Shown here: piece by piece, positions 1-8,685 of the stretch
How positions within the stretch are numbered: position 1 is the stretch's first letter
Layout: each line of letters begins with the position of its first letter
Assembly (NCBI GenBank): GCA_001275005.1
Contig: JWZX01002738.1
Coordinates: 1-27,099, forward strand
Origin: Chrysochromulina tobinii
Taxonomy: Eukaryota > Haptophyta > Prymnesiales > Chrysochromulinaceae
Length of the DNA: 27,099 nucleotides
Direction: 5' to 3'
Made by a program: the position numbers and the translations under genes
Notes under the pieces: model-generated
What the model was told of the DNA's origin: nothing
Seen by the model: only the letters and a program-made list of their open reading frames with translations
The model's database searches: none

Positions 1-52
1 CGCCGCGGCCGCCGCGGCCGCCGCGGCCGCCGCGGCCGCCGCGGCCGCCGAC
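1..52. repeat. 9-bp GCCGCGGCC tandem repeat at left edge
   Basis: The first ~50 bases are an uninterrupted tandem array of a 9-bp GC-only unit. In the minus-strand CH gene it encodes poly-Ala. The array is cut by the window edge. Confidence 0.9.
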
Positions 53-1149
53 GGACCGCCGACGGGTCGCACCGGCCCATCACGCGTCCCGTCACAGAAG
101 CTCAGGAGGCGACCACTCTCGCCGCCGCGCCGTCCCTCCGTGCGCCATACCGGGCGGCTCGCCGCCGAGACGCCCGCCTCGAAGCGCTGGTACGCGGCGG
201 AGAGGATGATCGCGAGCAGCTCTGCCTCGAGCGCCGGCCCGCCCGCCGGCCCGCCGCTGGGCGCCGTGATGGGCAGTCCGCCGCCGCCGCCGCCGCCGCC
301 GCCCGCTCCGTCGCTGCCGCCGCCAACGGCAGGTGTGCTGGAGAGACCCTTGTGGAGCGCCGTGTCGAGCGACGGGCCCGTCCACCACGAGCCTCCGTTG
401 GTGAGCTCGGCAAAGGGGGTCAGGCCGCTGGGCGGCAGGGAGAGCCCGCGTGGCGCCGTTGGCGTCGGCGCCTTCGATGCTTGGAGTAGCTCGGCGGCAG
501 AGCACGGGGTTAACCTCTCGCCCTCGAGAACTGCAAAGACCGCCTGCAGCGAGCGCTGCCGCTCGGCCTCGGTGCGTGGGCGCCAGTAGACTGCACCGTC
601 GAGGTCGCACCGCTTTTCTGGCAGGCACTCGTGCAGCATGATCGCGAGCGCCGCGCCTGAGCGCAGGTCGTTGCCAAGGGTGGCGTGCGGCGGCGTCAGC
701 GTGGACGAGAGCAAGCCCAGCTGGTAGGGTGCGAGGCGCTCCTCGAGCCAGCGCGTGGCCGGGCCGACGCGCGCGCGCGCCGGCCGCACCACGAGGATGC
801 TATACAGTTGGTCGATGAAGCGCAGCACCAGGTCGCGCGGGCAAGCATCTAGCAGCTGCGAGGCCGAGCACATCGCCGATGCCTCCGGCGAAAGGCTCCA
901 CACGAATGCGAGGGCCGCCTCGAGATTTGAAAGCACGGTGGCGCGAGTCACTGGACGGCCGAAGCGAACGAGTCGCACGCCCGGCCTCTGCCGCTCCAGC
1001 ACGTGGCACAGCGTAAGGCCGTCAGCGAACACCCGGTGAAGTTCGCAGCCCTCGACCGGCCGTGAAAGGACGGTATTGATCCACGAGCGCAGCACGAAAA
1101 TCGGACGCCGGTTTGGTACATCGGAGAGGGTTACACCGGGCGGCGGCAT
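1..1149 (-). CDS. Tandem calponin-homology (CH) domain protein, 3' end off the window
   Basis: Open reading frame on the minus strand from ATG at 1149 to the window edge (about 383 codons, no stop reached). An in-frame stop lies about 30 codons upstream, so 1149 is the first ATG. Residues about 20-120 read as a CH domain: a WINTVL helix, then FADGLTLCHVLE (the usual DGLxLCxLL core), NLEAALAFV and a final LVLRFIDQLYSIL helix. Residues about 130-223 look like a second, more diverged CH domain (ATRWLEERL, LRSGAALAIMLHECL, AELLQ). A Pro/Gly-rich linker with an uninterrupted Gly run (about 280-291) and a poly-Ala tract at the edge follow. Paired CH domains are a common F-actin-binding arrangement, so a cytoskeletal role is likely from family knowledge. 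The rest of the protein is missing, so the subfamily (spectrin, filamin, fimbrin or ASPM type) cannot be decided. CH1 is the surer call. Confidence 0.72.
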   Translation of the reverse strand, partial: MPPPGVTLSDVPNRRPIFVLRSWINTVLSRPVEGCELHRVFADGLTLCHVLERQRPGVRLVRFGRPVTRATVLSNLEAALAFVWSLSPEASAMCSASQLLDACPRDLVLRFIDQLYSILVVRPARARVGPATRWLEERLAPYQLGLLSSTLTPPHATLGNDLRSGAALAIMLHECLPEKRCDLDGAVYWRPRTEAERQRSLQAVFAVLEGERLTPCSAAELLQASKAPTPTAPRGLSLPPSGLTPFAELTNGGSWWTGPSLDTALHKGLSSTPAVGGGSDGAGGGGGGGGGLPITAPSGGPAGGPALEAELLAIILSAAYQRFEAGVSAASRPVWRTEGRRGGESGRLLSFCDGTRDGPVRPVGGPSAAAAAAAAAAAAAAAA

Positions 1150-1315
1150 GTGCGTACGTGAACGGGCTCCAGGCCCAGGGGTCTGGTGTCGGTGGTGTCG
1201 GTACCGATTGATCCGACTCGAGCTTCTCCGCACCCCTGTTCAAGCGCTCTCGCGAAACTTCCAAGACGGCGCTATTCGACGTCCTATATGCTATATGCGT
1301 GCGGTCGGCCGAGCT
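1150..1315. promoter_or_regulatory. Divergent promoter region between CH and coiled-coil genes
   Basis: About 170 bp separates the two divergent start codons. It includes two TATA-like CTATATG steps at about 1284-1298, the most AT-rich spot in the neighbourhood and just upstream of the ATG at 1316. The plus reading frame stays open through the whole region, so the exact start of the coiled-coil gene, and hence the promoter boundary, is inferred. Confidence 0.35.
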
Positions 1316-3973
1316 ATGAGCGTTACCGCCACGCGGCGAAAGGTAATCGAACGCTTCGGCGTGTCCATGTTTTCCTCGATCCAACAATTGACGACGAAAC
1401 GACCGCCGCACCGCGGAACCATGAACGGTCTTCGTCGCTCCCCCGCCGGGGAGCACAAGGCTGCGCAGCTGAACGGAAGCGACAAAGTGACCGGCGGCCC
1501 TTCGCCACTTTCGGCATATGAAGCCGCATCGAGCGAGGCTTTTGAAGCGGCCGTCGACCAACTCTTGGCGCTCTTGCAGCCGCTGCCGTTTGCTGACTCG
1601 TCTGAACGCCAGAGGACCGAGGCAGGCGTGCGAGCGGCGTTCGCCAACGCGGAGTATAGCACGATGCAAGCGGCGGAAGCACTGTGGTCGGAAGCGCAGC
1701 GTGACTTGAACGGCAAGCTCAAGGCGCAGACCTTGCAGATGAACCTGAAGCTCGAGCGTGCTCGCACGGCTTCGAAGGTTGAGAAGCAGCAGGTCGCGGT
1801 CGTGCTGGCGGAGGAGCACACGAAAGCCAGGGAAGAGGAGGAGCGTCAGCGGCTCGAGAGGGAGAGGACGGGTGGCAACCCGCGGCTCACCGAGGCGCAC
1901 CAACAGATCAACGACCTCACGCTCGAGCTTGAGGCCCTCCGGTCTGCCAAAAAGGAGCTCGAGACAACTCTTAGCCAAATGGAGCTGAGCGTGTACCAGG
2001 CGCAAGTGAAGGCCAATCGGCTCGAGCAGTCGAACAAATCGCTGCTCGAGGACAACAATGCGTGGATGGCCGACGGCAAGGAGGCCAAGGCGGCGCTCGG
2101 ACAGGTACAGGCGGCTCTCGACGCTGTGTCAGGAGACAGAGAGCGCATGATGGCGAGGATCTCAGAGCTCGTGCAGCAGCGGGACGAGCTCTCGGCATCA
2201 CTGAAGGCCGCAACGGCCGACCTCGAGGGTGCGAGTGCCGCGCAGGCTGAGGCGGTGCGACTGGCCGTCGCGTCTGCGACTGCGCGGCTAGCTTCCACAG
2301 AAGCGGAGTTACGCGCCAATGAAGCGGACTTGCATGCCCTGCGCTCGTCTCTCGCTGATGATGGGGGCAATCAAGCCCTCAAGCTTCTCGAATTGCGCCG
2401 GGAGGCCGAGGAGCATCAGCGGCAGCTCAAGCAGGCCGCGAGCGTTGCCGCCGTGCAGCACGAGCAAAGCGCGCTCTTGAGCGCTCGATTGGTCGAGCTC
2501 ACCACGGCGCTCGACGAGGCGCTGGAGCGCGAGCGCCGTATCGAGCACGCACGCGAGCAGGCTGAGCAGTCGTGGGCAGCGCGCGTGTTGCAGGCGGAGC
2601 AGCAGCTGGGCGTCGCGCAGGTCGAGCTCGATGCGGTCCGCGAGGTGGCGCATCAATTCTCTTCTGCCGACGTTGGGGTCAATCATTGGAGGGCGGAGGC
2701 GGAGCGGCGGCAGCAGACGATCAACATGGTGGAGGCGGCGCTTGCGACGGCGCGCGCGAAGCTCGAGATGGTTCAGAACAAGCCGCTAGGCGAGCAAGTG
2801 CACGAGCTCATCGAACGCTACCGTAGGGCTGAGCGCACCCTCGATGCAGCGCGCCTCGAGCTGGCACGAACCTCGCGGGCGATGGAGTATGCGTTCTCGG
2901 AGCTCGAGTTTGTCTTGGAGGCGGCCGACTCGCGCGTACGGCAGGTGCGCGAGCGCGCCAAGCAGCAGAAGGCGCAGCTTGTGCGCACAGCACTCGAGTC
3001 AATCACACAGCTTCGCTCGTACTTGACAGAGGCCATGAGTGGCCTCAGGGGGCCACCGCTGCAAGGAAAGCAGGGCAACCAAATGCCGTTGCAAGTGGCC
3101 GACCGAACGGACGAGAGGCTCGAATTTCGTCAATGGCGCCACCGCTGGGGGACCACCTTTCGCCGCGATGCTGGCGACTTGCTGTCCGAGAGCGGATTTG
3201 GTGCGCCACCGCTACCGGTACAGGGCTCCGAGGCTACCGGTACAGGTCCCCGAGGCTCGCCCAAAACGGGCGGCGCTCTGGGTGGCGGTGTCTCTCAGAT
3301 TGTCCTCAAGAAGCACGCACCCGGCGTTGCGTGCGCCGAGCAGCATGGCGCTGTGCCGGGCACCCCGCAGCCCCCACGCCATCCACGCCCGGGAGGGCGC
3401 GCCATCCCACGAAGTGCCCCTGGAGCACGCAGTGTCGCGCTCAGTGTCGCGCCTCCCGGAGGCACTGCCATACCCCTTTCCTTCGCGTCGCCGGCCCAGG
3501 CTCGCTCCCCGAGGCAGCCTTCGACGGCGCATGCACTCGAAGAGCCGTTTGGATCTTGGCCTACCAATGGGGCGCCCGCGACGGCGCCGTGGCAGCATCA
3601 GCAGCACCGGTTGGCTCAGCAGCAGCAGCAGCTCGGCCGTCTCGAGGAGCAGGAGCAGCAGCTGCAGCTCGAGCAGCAGCTCGAGCAGCTCCAGCAGCGC
3701 CTCGTGAAGCAGCAGCTCGATGACTTCCATCAAAGCAAGGCAGCAGCGGCAGCTGCGCAACCGACCGCCTTGCCACATTCACTCCACTATCTCCTACCCG
3801 GGGGCGAGCGGTTTACCTATAGGGGAGTGGCTCTTGAGTCGCGACCGGTGCTGGCACGAGCGAACACTCCCGAGCTGGAGACACCTCACACGCACATGCA
3901 CGTTCCTGGCCCGGCGCCTCCGAGTTCGCCGGAAAGCGTGCCCGTTGGCGAGACTCCACAACCCACGGGTTGA
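1316..3973 (+). CDS. Long coiled-coil protein with Gln-rich C-terminal coil
   Basis: The frame is open from 1076 to the TGA at 3971-3973. I place the start at ATG 1316 (885 aa) because it is the first in-frame ATG after the TATA-like steps; 1367 and 1421 are equally possible, while 1076 would overlap the divergent CH gene. Residues about 130-190 are a highly charged helix, and about 194-577 form a nearly continuous heptad-patterned coiled coil rich in L, E, Q, R and A (for example LTLELEALRSAKKELETTL). A Pro/Gly-rich, probably disordered stretch follows. A second short coil of Gln/Leu/Glu repeats lies at about 760-806, and a Pro-rich tail ends the protein. There is no enzymatic domain. Such proteins are usually scaffolds or cytoskeletal, centrosomal or Golgi tethers, but nothing here picks one. 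Family unknown; the coding call itself is strong from length and heptads. Confidence 0.75.
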   Translation: MSVTATRRKVIERFGVSMFSSIQQLTTKRPPHRGTMNGLRRSPAGEHKAAQLNGSDKVTGGPSPLSAYEAASSEAFEAAVDQLLALLQPLPFADSSERQRTEAGVRAAFANAEYSTMQAAEALWSEAQRDLNGKLKAQTLQMNLKLERARTASKVEKQQVAVVLAEEHTKAREEEERQRLERERTGGNPRLTEAHQQINDLTLELEALRSAKKELETTLSQMELSVYQAQVKANRLEQSNKSLLEDNNAWMADGKEAKAALGQVQAALDAVSGDRERMMARISELVQQRDELSASLKAATADLEGASAAQAEAVRLAVASATARLASTEAELRANEADLHALRSSLADDGGNQALKLLELRREAEEHQRQLKQAASVAAVQHEQSALLSARLVELTTALDEALERERRIEHAREQAEQSWAARVLQAEQQLGVAQVELDAVREVAHQFSSADVGVNHWRAEAERRQQTINMVEAALATARAKLEMVQNKPLGEQVHELIERYRRAERTLDAARLELARTSRAMEYAFSELEFVLEAADSRVRQVRERAKQQKAQLVRTALESITQLRSYLTEAMSGLRGPPLQGKQGNQMPLQVADRTDERLEFRQWRHRWGTTFRRDAGDLLSESGFGAPPLPVQGSEATGTGPRGSPKTGGALGGGVSQIVLKKHAPGVACAEQHGAVPGTPQPPRHPRPGGRAIPRSAPGARSVALSVAPPGGTAIPLSFASPAQARSPRQPSTAHALEEPFGSWPTNGAPATAPWQHQQHRLAQQQQQLGRLEEQEQQLQLEQQLEQLQQRLVKQQLDDFHQSKAAAAAAQPTALPHSLHYLLPGGERFTYRGVALESRPVLARANTPELETPHTHMHVPGPAPPSSPESVPVGETPQPTG
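3212..3255 (+). repeat. Two tandem copies of a 22-bp unit
   Basis: GCTACCGGTACAGG followed by an 8-base variable end is repeated at 3212 and 3234 inside the coiled-coil gene. The unit is not a multiple of three, so the two copies are read in different frames. It lies in a low-complexity part of the protein. Confidence 0.8.
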
Positions 3974-4636
3974 GGGAACGTTCTACGTTCTTGTGAAACT
4001 TGTGAGTTTTGTCGTTGGCTTAAGCTCTCAACGCCGACGAAGGACGAACCGCTACACCAATCATGGTAATTGAACTTGTATCGGTCGTTGCATTCTTGGC
4101 CGTTTAGGTTTCCGGCGGTTGGCTTTTAGCGGGTATCCCAGCCGACCGACCGCGAACCGGTCACCCGGACACCTTCCCGCGGCCGAACGGCAAAACCGCA
4201 CTACCGCAGTGGTGTCGCGAATGCGCAGCACGGCCCGATGAGCCGGAGGGTGCCCGGTCGGCCGGACCCGGGGCGCGGGTCGCTGAGTGCCTACGTTTGC
4301 CCCCGCGCGTTCAATCAAGGGACCCGCGAGGTTTTACATGATTGTGAGCACCCTTGGTGAGCACCGAAGACGATTGACGATATTACCCTGCTTACCCTGC
4401 AGCAGATTCGGCATTCGAGTGTACCATGGAGAGATAACGGAGAGACTGATCGACGATCTGCGACTCTTTTCATCGTAGAGACACCCGGCGTGGTCGCAAA
4501 AGTTCTCACGAGGTCCAAAAAAGGTAAGGCGCCGTCGTGCCGCACCGCGTAAAGAAGGCGCAGCGCATCCGATCCGCATTCGTAAACCAGGACCCGTCGG
4601 CGGGGCCCGACGCTTGCCCTTCGTTCCGTCTCCAGC
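3974..4636. other. Intergenic, no gene recognised
   Basis: Between the coiled-coil gene stop and the FABP-like start. Short open frames exist on both strands but none shows a domain or protein-like composition. A 9-bp TTACCCTGC duplication sits near 4384-4401. No tRNA or rRNA found. It presumably holds the 3' UTR of the upstream gene and the promoter and 5' UTR of the next. Confidence 0.5.
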
Positions 4637-5311
4637 ATGGGGAATGCGCAGGGGGCGGAGTGCTGCGCGACGCGCAAGTTTGAGCCCGAGTTCGCTGCCA
4701 AAAGCACCGCTTACTCCTCGGCCCTCGGCAAAGCCGTTCGGCTCAAGCCGCAGCTGGACACCAAAATCACGGATCTCGTAGGCACGTGGAAGGTGGAAGC
4801 GGAGGAGGGCTCGCTCGACGAGTATCTTTCATTGATAGGCGTGCCGTGGGTCTTCCGCAAGATGGTGGTGCGGCCGATCAGCAAGCAGCCCCTCCAGACA
4901 TGGAGCATGCAGCAGGGCGTGATGGTTACGGGCTACATGGAGCGCGGCGACGTGCCCGACGAGTGGCCACTTGTGCGCGACGAGGTGTGGAGGAATCCGA
5001 TCACGACGCAGCTGACGAAGCGTTCCATCGTCTTCCAGGATGGCGTCCTTTCGCAGACCTCGCACGGCTGGGTCGATGGCCACGTGGCCGAGACGTGCTT
5101 TTTCGTGGTCGACGTGAGCCGCGCGCCTGCGCGCGCGCGCCCTGGCCACCCCTGCGTGCACACAGATCAAGGCTCGCCGCAGGACCGTGCCCGCTCAGCC
5201 GTGCACATCTGCCCCGTCTTCGTTCCCTGCTCGTAGGACAATATGATTGAGCAGTGCTACATCGACGGCAGGCTCATGTACGGTAAGCGGTCGACCCGGG
5301 TCAGCTTCTGA
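4637..5311 (+). CDS. N-myristoylated FABP/lipocalin-like (calycin) lipid-binding protein, two exons
   Basis: The start MGNAQGAECC is a textbook N-myristoylation signal (Gly2) with two adjacent cysteines for palmitoylation, so the protein should be tethered to a membrane. Residues about 46-159 follow the fatty-acid-binding-protein/lipocalin pattern: DLVGTWKVE opening strand, then strands ending in CFFVVD. The unspliced frame degenerates after residue 159. A GT-AG intron at 5114-5236 (123 nt, pyrimidine-rich before TCGTAG) restores a proper barrel end: DNMIEQCYIDGRLMYGKRST, stop at 5309-5311. Exons are 4637-5113 and 5237-5311, phase 0, 183 aa in total. The likely role is binding a small hydrophobic ligand at a membrane. 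The ligand is unknown. The second-exon sequence resembles the last beta-strand of FABPs, which supports the splice. Confidence 0.72.
5114..5236 (+). other. Inferred GT-AG intron in the FABP-like gene
   Basis: Donor GAC|GTGAGC, acceptor TGCTCGTAG|GAC, 123 nt, phase 0, with a pyrimidine-rich run (CTGCCCCGTCTTCGTTCCCTGC) before the acceptor given here only as position about 5209-5230. Removing it joins two conserved barrel segments. Unlike the introns at 9287-9385 and 25817-25899, its ends are not direct repeats and its interior is not a simple repeat. Confidence 0.7.
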
Positions 5312-5836
5312 GCCTCTCGCCGAGGCAAGCGGACGAAGGGATGCAGCGGTTATGCTGAGGTGGCCGCTGCGGTGCGGGGCGCTCGCCCGTCGCCGCTGCT
5401 TGTGGCATCATCGGACTGACGCTCGGATCGCATCGCACATCGGTCGACGAGCCATCATTCAACTGTGCAAGTATACATGTGCGCGCCATGCCACAGTACA
5501 TGGAGTGAAGGAGACGGCGATGTGCCTCTTGATCCTCTGAGATGTGCTTTCGAATAGAGGAGTGCACTGTGCAGTTTGTGTGTGTGTGAATATTCAATAT
5601 TGAAAACAGGACCACACTTTGTGTGTGAGTCGGAATCGAGATCAAGTGTCAACCTTCAACCTTTTACTCTGGACGTGAGACGACGAGGCGGACGCGGGAC
5701 TCCAGAACGCCCTAACCACCCGTGAACATGCGTGAACGTGAACGTGATGGTACTACCGTAGAGTAGCCCAAAAACGCGCTAGCTTTTGGGTCCATAGCCG
5801 GCCTCGCTGCCGCCGCTTCCGCTGCGCTCGTGAGCG
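5312..5836. other. Intergenic, no gene recognised
   Basis: Holds the 3' region of the FABP-like gene and the upstream region of the MORN gene. It has a short TG dinucleotide run (about 5576-5589) followed by the AT-rich AATATTCAATATT, one of the few AT-rich patches in the window. No supported coding frame or RNA gene. Confidence 0.5.
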
Positions 5837-6325
5837 ATGCCCTCGTCACCACAGGCTGCAAGTGAAGCCAACCCGCTGCTAGTAGCAGCCGAGACGCGCG
5901 CCGGCTTCGGTTTCGCGCGCTCCGCGCAGGAAATGTACGCGGCCGAAACGATGCTGTCGCAAAGCAACAAAAAGCCTTTCCGAGCGGAGGTGGAACAGGG
6001 AAAGGTGCGCGTCGTCGTCGACTGGAGGCAAGGCTTCGAGGGCCGAGGGTGCGAACGATACGCGAGTGGCGAGATTTACGTCGGCGAGTACATGGCTGGT
6101 GAGCGTGCGGGGCGCGGTGCATTCAAGCACGTGAACGGGCAGACGCTGGTGTCGAAATGGAGGCAGAATGCGCCGGTAGGCGAGGGCGTGCAGTGGGCAG
6201 CTGATGGGTCGAAGGCGGCGCGGCTAATGGATGGGAAACCGGTCGCTTCGATAACGATCGAGGAGGGCGCAGCGATCGCGGCACGGCTGGAGATGCCCGT
6301 GCCGAATCACTGGCTAAAATCATAG
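5837..6325 (+). CDS. Small MORN-repeat protein
   Basis: 162 aa. Residues about 56-125 contain MORN-type units. The clearest is YASGEIYVGEYMAGERAGRG (the YxGxxYxGxxxxGxxxGxG pattern), followed by a weaker HVNGQTLVSKWRQNAPVGEG unit and preceded by a partial one (VVVDWRQGFEGRG). MORN repeats commonly mediate membrane-phospholipid or protein attachment and occur in protist cytoskeletal and flagellar proteins. There is no catalytic domain attached and no transmembrane segment, so a small adaptor is the likeliest reading. The start at 5837 is the first ATG of the frame. The N-terminal 55 residues lack similarity that I recognise, so an upstream exon cannot be excluded. Confidence 0.72.
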   Translation: MPSSPQAASEANPLLVAAETRAGFGFARSAQEMYAAETMLSQSNKKPFRAEVEQGKVRVVVDWRQGFEGRGCERYASGEIYVGEYMAGERAGRGAFKHVNGQTLVSKWRQNAPVGEGVQWAADGSKAARLMDGKPVASITIEEGAAIAARLEMPVPNHWLKS

Positions 6326-7144
6326 ATAGGGCTACGGGCAGCCCTTGCCTCCAGCCGCCGCCGCTCTGAGCCAGCTCGCGAACCGGCCGAATAGCCTGGC
6401 GTGATGTGCTTCATGTCAGCTCGAGCGTCATCGGCGCCACCGCACATGTGTCGGCGCCGCTCGTCCATTCGCTCGTCCAAGGTCTAGACGTCTGCGTCTC
6501 GCCTCGGACCAGGGCACCCAGCACCCGCGCAGGTGTGCACAGGCTCTTTATAGATTGTTGACTCAGTTAGTGGCTATTGACGCTAAGACACAGCGAGTGG
6601 TCACGAAAGTTGGTAAATGTGTGGAGTATCATTACTACTGCTTACACGGAACACAGAGAGTTCACAGATCGTAGATCGTACCAGCATGAACGGATCCGGC
6701 ACGGCCTCAGCGCGCCGAGTGCCGCAAGCGTTTGAAAGCGTGGGTCTGGCGGACCCTCAGAGGGGCTGGGGGCGTGAGCGGCGTGGGACGATGGATCGGC
6801 CCCGGCAAATAGGCAAAGACGCCGATTCGAGCGCGACATCGGCCAGGTCGGTTCGCTCGGGCGGGAGCGATCAGGCGGTGGGGAAAGGAGGCCTCTGCGG
6901 GCGCGCTCCTGGTTCTGCGTGAATCCGTGAAAGCTGAGACAGAAAAAACAGTGAGTGTGAGAAAGTGAAAGACAGCAGACAGGACCTTGATTAAGTTACA
7001 TGTAACATCAAAATATCCCCCAAGAAAGTCGAGGACCCTGGTTGAGTCGGCCGACGACGCCCGTACCGCCCAGTGAAGGGTCCCCCTTTTGACGGCCGAC
7101 GAATCCGACAAATTATCGGTGCCAGATCGCAATCCCCGATCAGA
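6326..7144. other. Intergenic region upstream of the FKBP gene
   Basis: About 820 bp with no protein-like frame. A perfect 12-bp palindrome GTTACATGTAAC lies at 6995-7006 in a locally AT-rich patch, about 140 bp before the FKBP start; it could be a dimeric transcription-factor site (inference). No tRNA seen. Confidence 0.45.
6995..7006. promoter_or_regulatory. 12-bp perfect palindrome upstream of the FKBP gene
   Basis: GTTACATGTAAC is self-complementary over 12 bases and stands in AT-rich sequence (about 6990-7018) inside a GC-rich neighbourhood. The position fits a promoter element, but function is unproven. Confidence 0.25.
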
Positions 7145-7777
7145 ATGGCGATCGCGCTTCTGCTGTGCGCCTTGGCGCCGGCTACGGCCTGGAGCGCCGG
7201 TGGCGCAGGCTTGACGTTGCGCCGCCCGAGGGCTTTGCATGTTGAGATGATGGCGACCACGGCAACCGGGCTCGTGTATGTTGAGACTGTGGCGGGCAAC
7301 GGACGGACGCCAGCGCCGGATGATAGCGTGACCGTGCACTATACGGGCAAGTTGGCTGCGAATGGGAAGGTGTTCGATTCGTCATTCTCTCGTGGCGAAC
7401 CGACGACGTTCAAGGTCAATCAGGTCATCAAAGGTTGGCAGGAGGGGCTAGGGATGATGAAGGAGGGCGGCAAAGCCACCCTCACAATTCCGGCGGCTCT
7501 GGCTTATGGCAGCCGGCAGATGAATGACATCCCGCCGAACTCAGAGTTGATATTCGAGATCGAGCTGATCAAGGTCGGCGGTGGCAAGGCCGGCGGCTTC
7601 GATATCAGTGAGCTCATCCCCGGCGATTACTTAGCCCGCAGCTTTGCTTCCGCCTCTGTCGACAAGAAGAACGCATCTACCCAGTCGCCAGCGGAAACGC
7701 TCCAAAAGAGTGCCCCGTTCCTGCTCGGGTTCGTGGTCATCGGGATGGCGTCGTACTTTGGCGTCTTGCCTAGGTGA
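7145..7777 (+). CDS. FKBP-type peptidyl-prolyl cis-trans isomerase, targeted and membrane-anchored
   Basis: The frame opens at 7073, but residue 25 of it (ATG 7145) begins MAIALLLCALAPATAWS, a clear signal peptide, so I choose 7145 (210 aa). Residues about 41-144 are a full FKBP domain with the key pocket residues: Tyr in VHYTGK, Phe-Asp in KVFDSS, Arg in SRGEP, Val-Ile-Trp in NQVIKGW, Tyr in LAYGSR and Phe in LIFEIEL. The enzyme catalyses proline isomerisation during protein folding. Residues about 190-208 (APFLLGFVVIGMASYFGVL) are a C-terminal transmembrane helix. A signal peptide followed by an Arg-rich stretch could be a bipartite plastid-targeting leader, as in algae with secondary plastids; otherwise the protein is ER/secretory. 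Isomerase assignment is secure; compartment is inference. Confidence 0.9.
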   Translation: MAIALLLCALAPATAWSAGGAGLTLRRPRALHVEMMATTATGLVYVETVAGNGRTPAPDDSVTVHYTGKLAANGKVFDSSFSRGEPTTFKVNQVIKGWQEGLGMMKEGGKATLTIPAALAYGSRQMNDIPPNSELIFEIELIKVGGGKAGGFDISELIPGDYLARSFASASVDKKNASTQSPAETLQKSAPFLLGFVVIGMASYFGVLPR

Positions 7778-8665
7778 GCGAGGTAAACGCTATGGAGGTT
7801 GCTGTTCAGCTTTGCCTACACGCACTGAGGCTGTAAGGCATGGAGGGCAGCGCTATGGCGCTCCCCAGGCCCAGCACCGCCGCATCCTATAGTTCAACGA
7901 GCGTTTCGGGGGTGCTAGAGACGTATGTGGTGACGCCGAGCTCTGAGTGAGCATTGAAAGATTAGAGAGTTTGAGTTGAGAGGCGGTGGTGTGAAATCGC
8001 AAGCAATTACCGGGGTGAAAAGCACGACCGACACGACGCGCCCCCCGTATAACCGACGCCCGACGCCGGTAGCGCGGCCCCGCCGCCCGCGCGGCGCCCC
8101 GGCGCGTCATTACACGGTCCGCGGGTGCGTCACGGCGGCGTCGGAGACGAGACGACCGGAGACGGAGTCGCGCTGCCCGGAGTGCCGACTGCCGTGCCCC
8201 GGCGCGGCCGTCGAACCTTGGGCCTGGTATTGCATTCCGTATTGGGCCCGTGGTATTGCATTCCGTAGTGGGCCCGGTATAGCCGGTGTAGGATACTTGC
8301 CGCCGGGCACACGAGTCACACGGCTCACGCAACCTCTCGTCTCCTGCTCCATGCAACGCACCTCTTGCGTGTTGCGAGCCAGCGCACGCCGCCTCTCTCG
8401 ATCTCCGCGCTTAGCCTTAGGCTCTGAAAAGCCCTAGCGCGCCGGCGTTAGGTGCAGGCCTCCCACTCCAAAGCAAGTCTGGCGAGTGTTCGAACGCGGC
8501 TAATAGAGGGCTAGAGGGTGCGAGGCCCCTAGAGGCCGTGTGGCGAACCATGAGACGAACCATCTTGGGTGACGAGGCCCCCAGTGGCATTCAAAGGCCT
8601 TGCGCTCAGAGGCATTCAAAGGCGAGGCGCTCAGTGGCATTCAAAGGCCATGCGCTCAGTGGCAT
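7778..8665. other. Intergenic region between convergent FKBP and DUF1214 genes
   Basis: Nearly 900 bp of 3' flanking sequence for both genes. It contains two separate short tandem arrays (26-bp unit at 8226-8276 and 25-bp unit at 8586-8685) and no supported gene or RNA. Confidence 0.5.
8226..8276. repeat. 26-bp tandem duplication
   Basis: Two adjacent copies of a unit starting GGTATTGCATTCCGT and ending GGGCCCG(T), at 8226 and 8252, differing at one internal base. Non-coding. Confidence 0.88.
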
Positions 8666-8685
8666 TCAAAGGCGATGCCCAGAGG
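8586..8685. repeat. 25-bp minisatellite, four copies
   Basis: GGCATTCAAAGGC starts at 8586, 8611, 8636 and 8661, an exact 25-bp period, with a few base differences in the GCGCTCAG half. The array runs across the stop codon of the minus-strand DUF1214 gene (8666-8668), so the repeat supplies the last coding bases and part of its 3' UTR. Confidence 0.9.

Noticed and set aside
92-628. Minus-strand 178-codon and plus-strand 149-codon frames at the left end
   Set aside because: They overlap the CH-domain frame, which has conserved helices; their Arg-rich or Pro-rich translations do not look like protein.
3212-3255. 22-bp duplication with CAGG(G/T) as another AGGT-type intron
   Set aside because: Only the second copy has AG|GT; the enclosed segment is too short for an intron and the frame stays open.
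4300-4325. GTTCAATC T-loop-like motif suggesting a tRNA
   Set aside because: The flanking bases do not form the five-pair T stem and no acceptor or anticodon arms are visible.
8586-8685. Possible CRISPR-like repeat array
   Set aside because: Direct tandem 25-bp repeats without unique spacers, in a eukaryotic genome.
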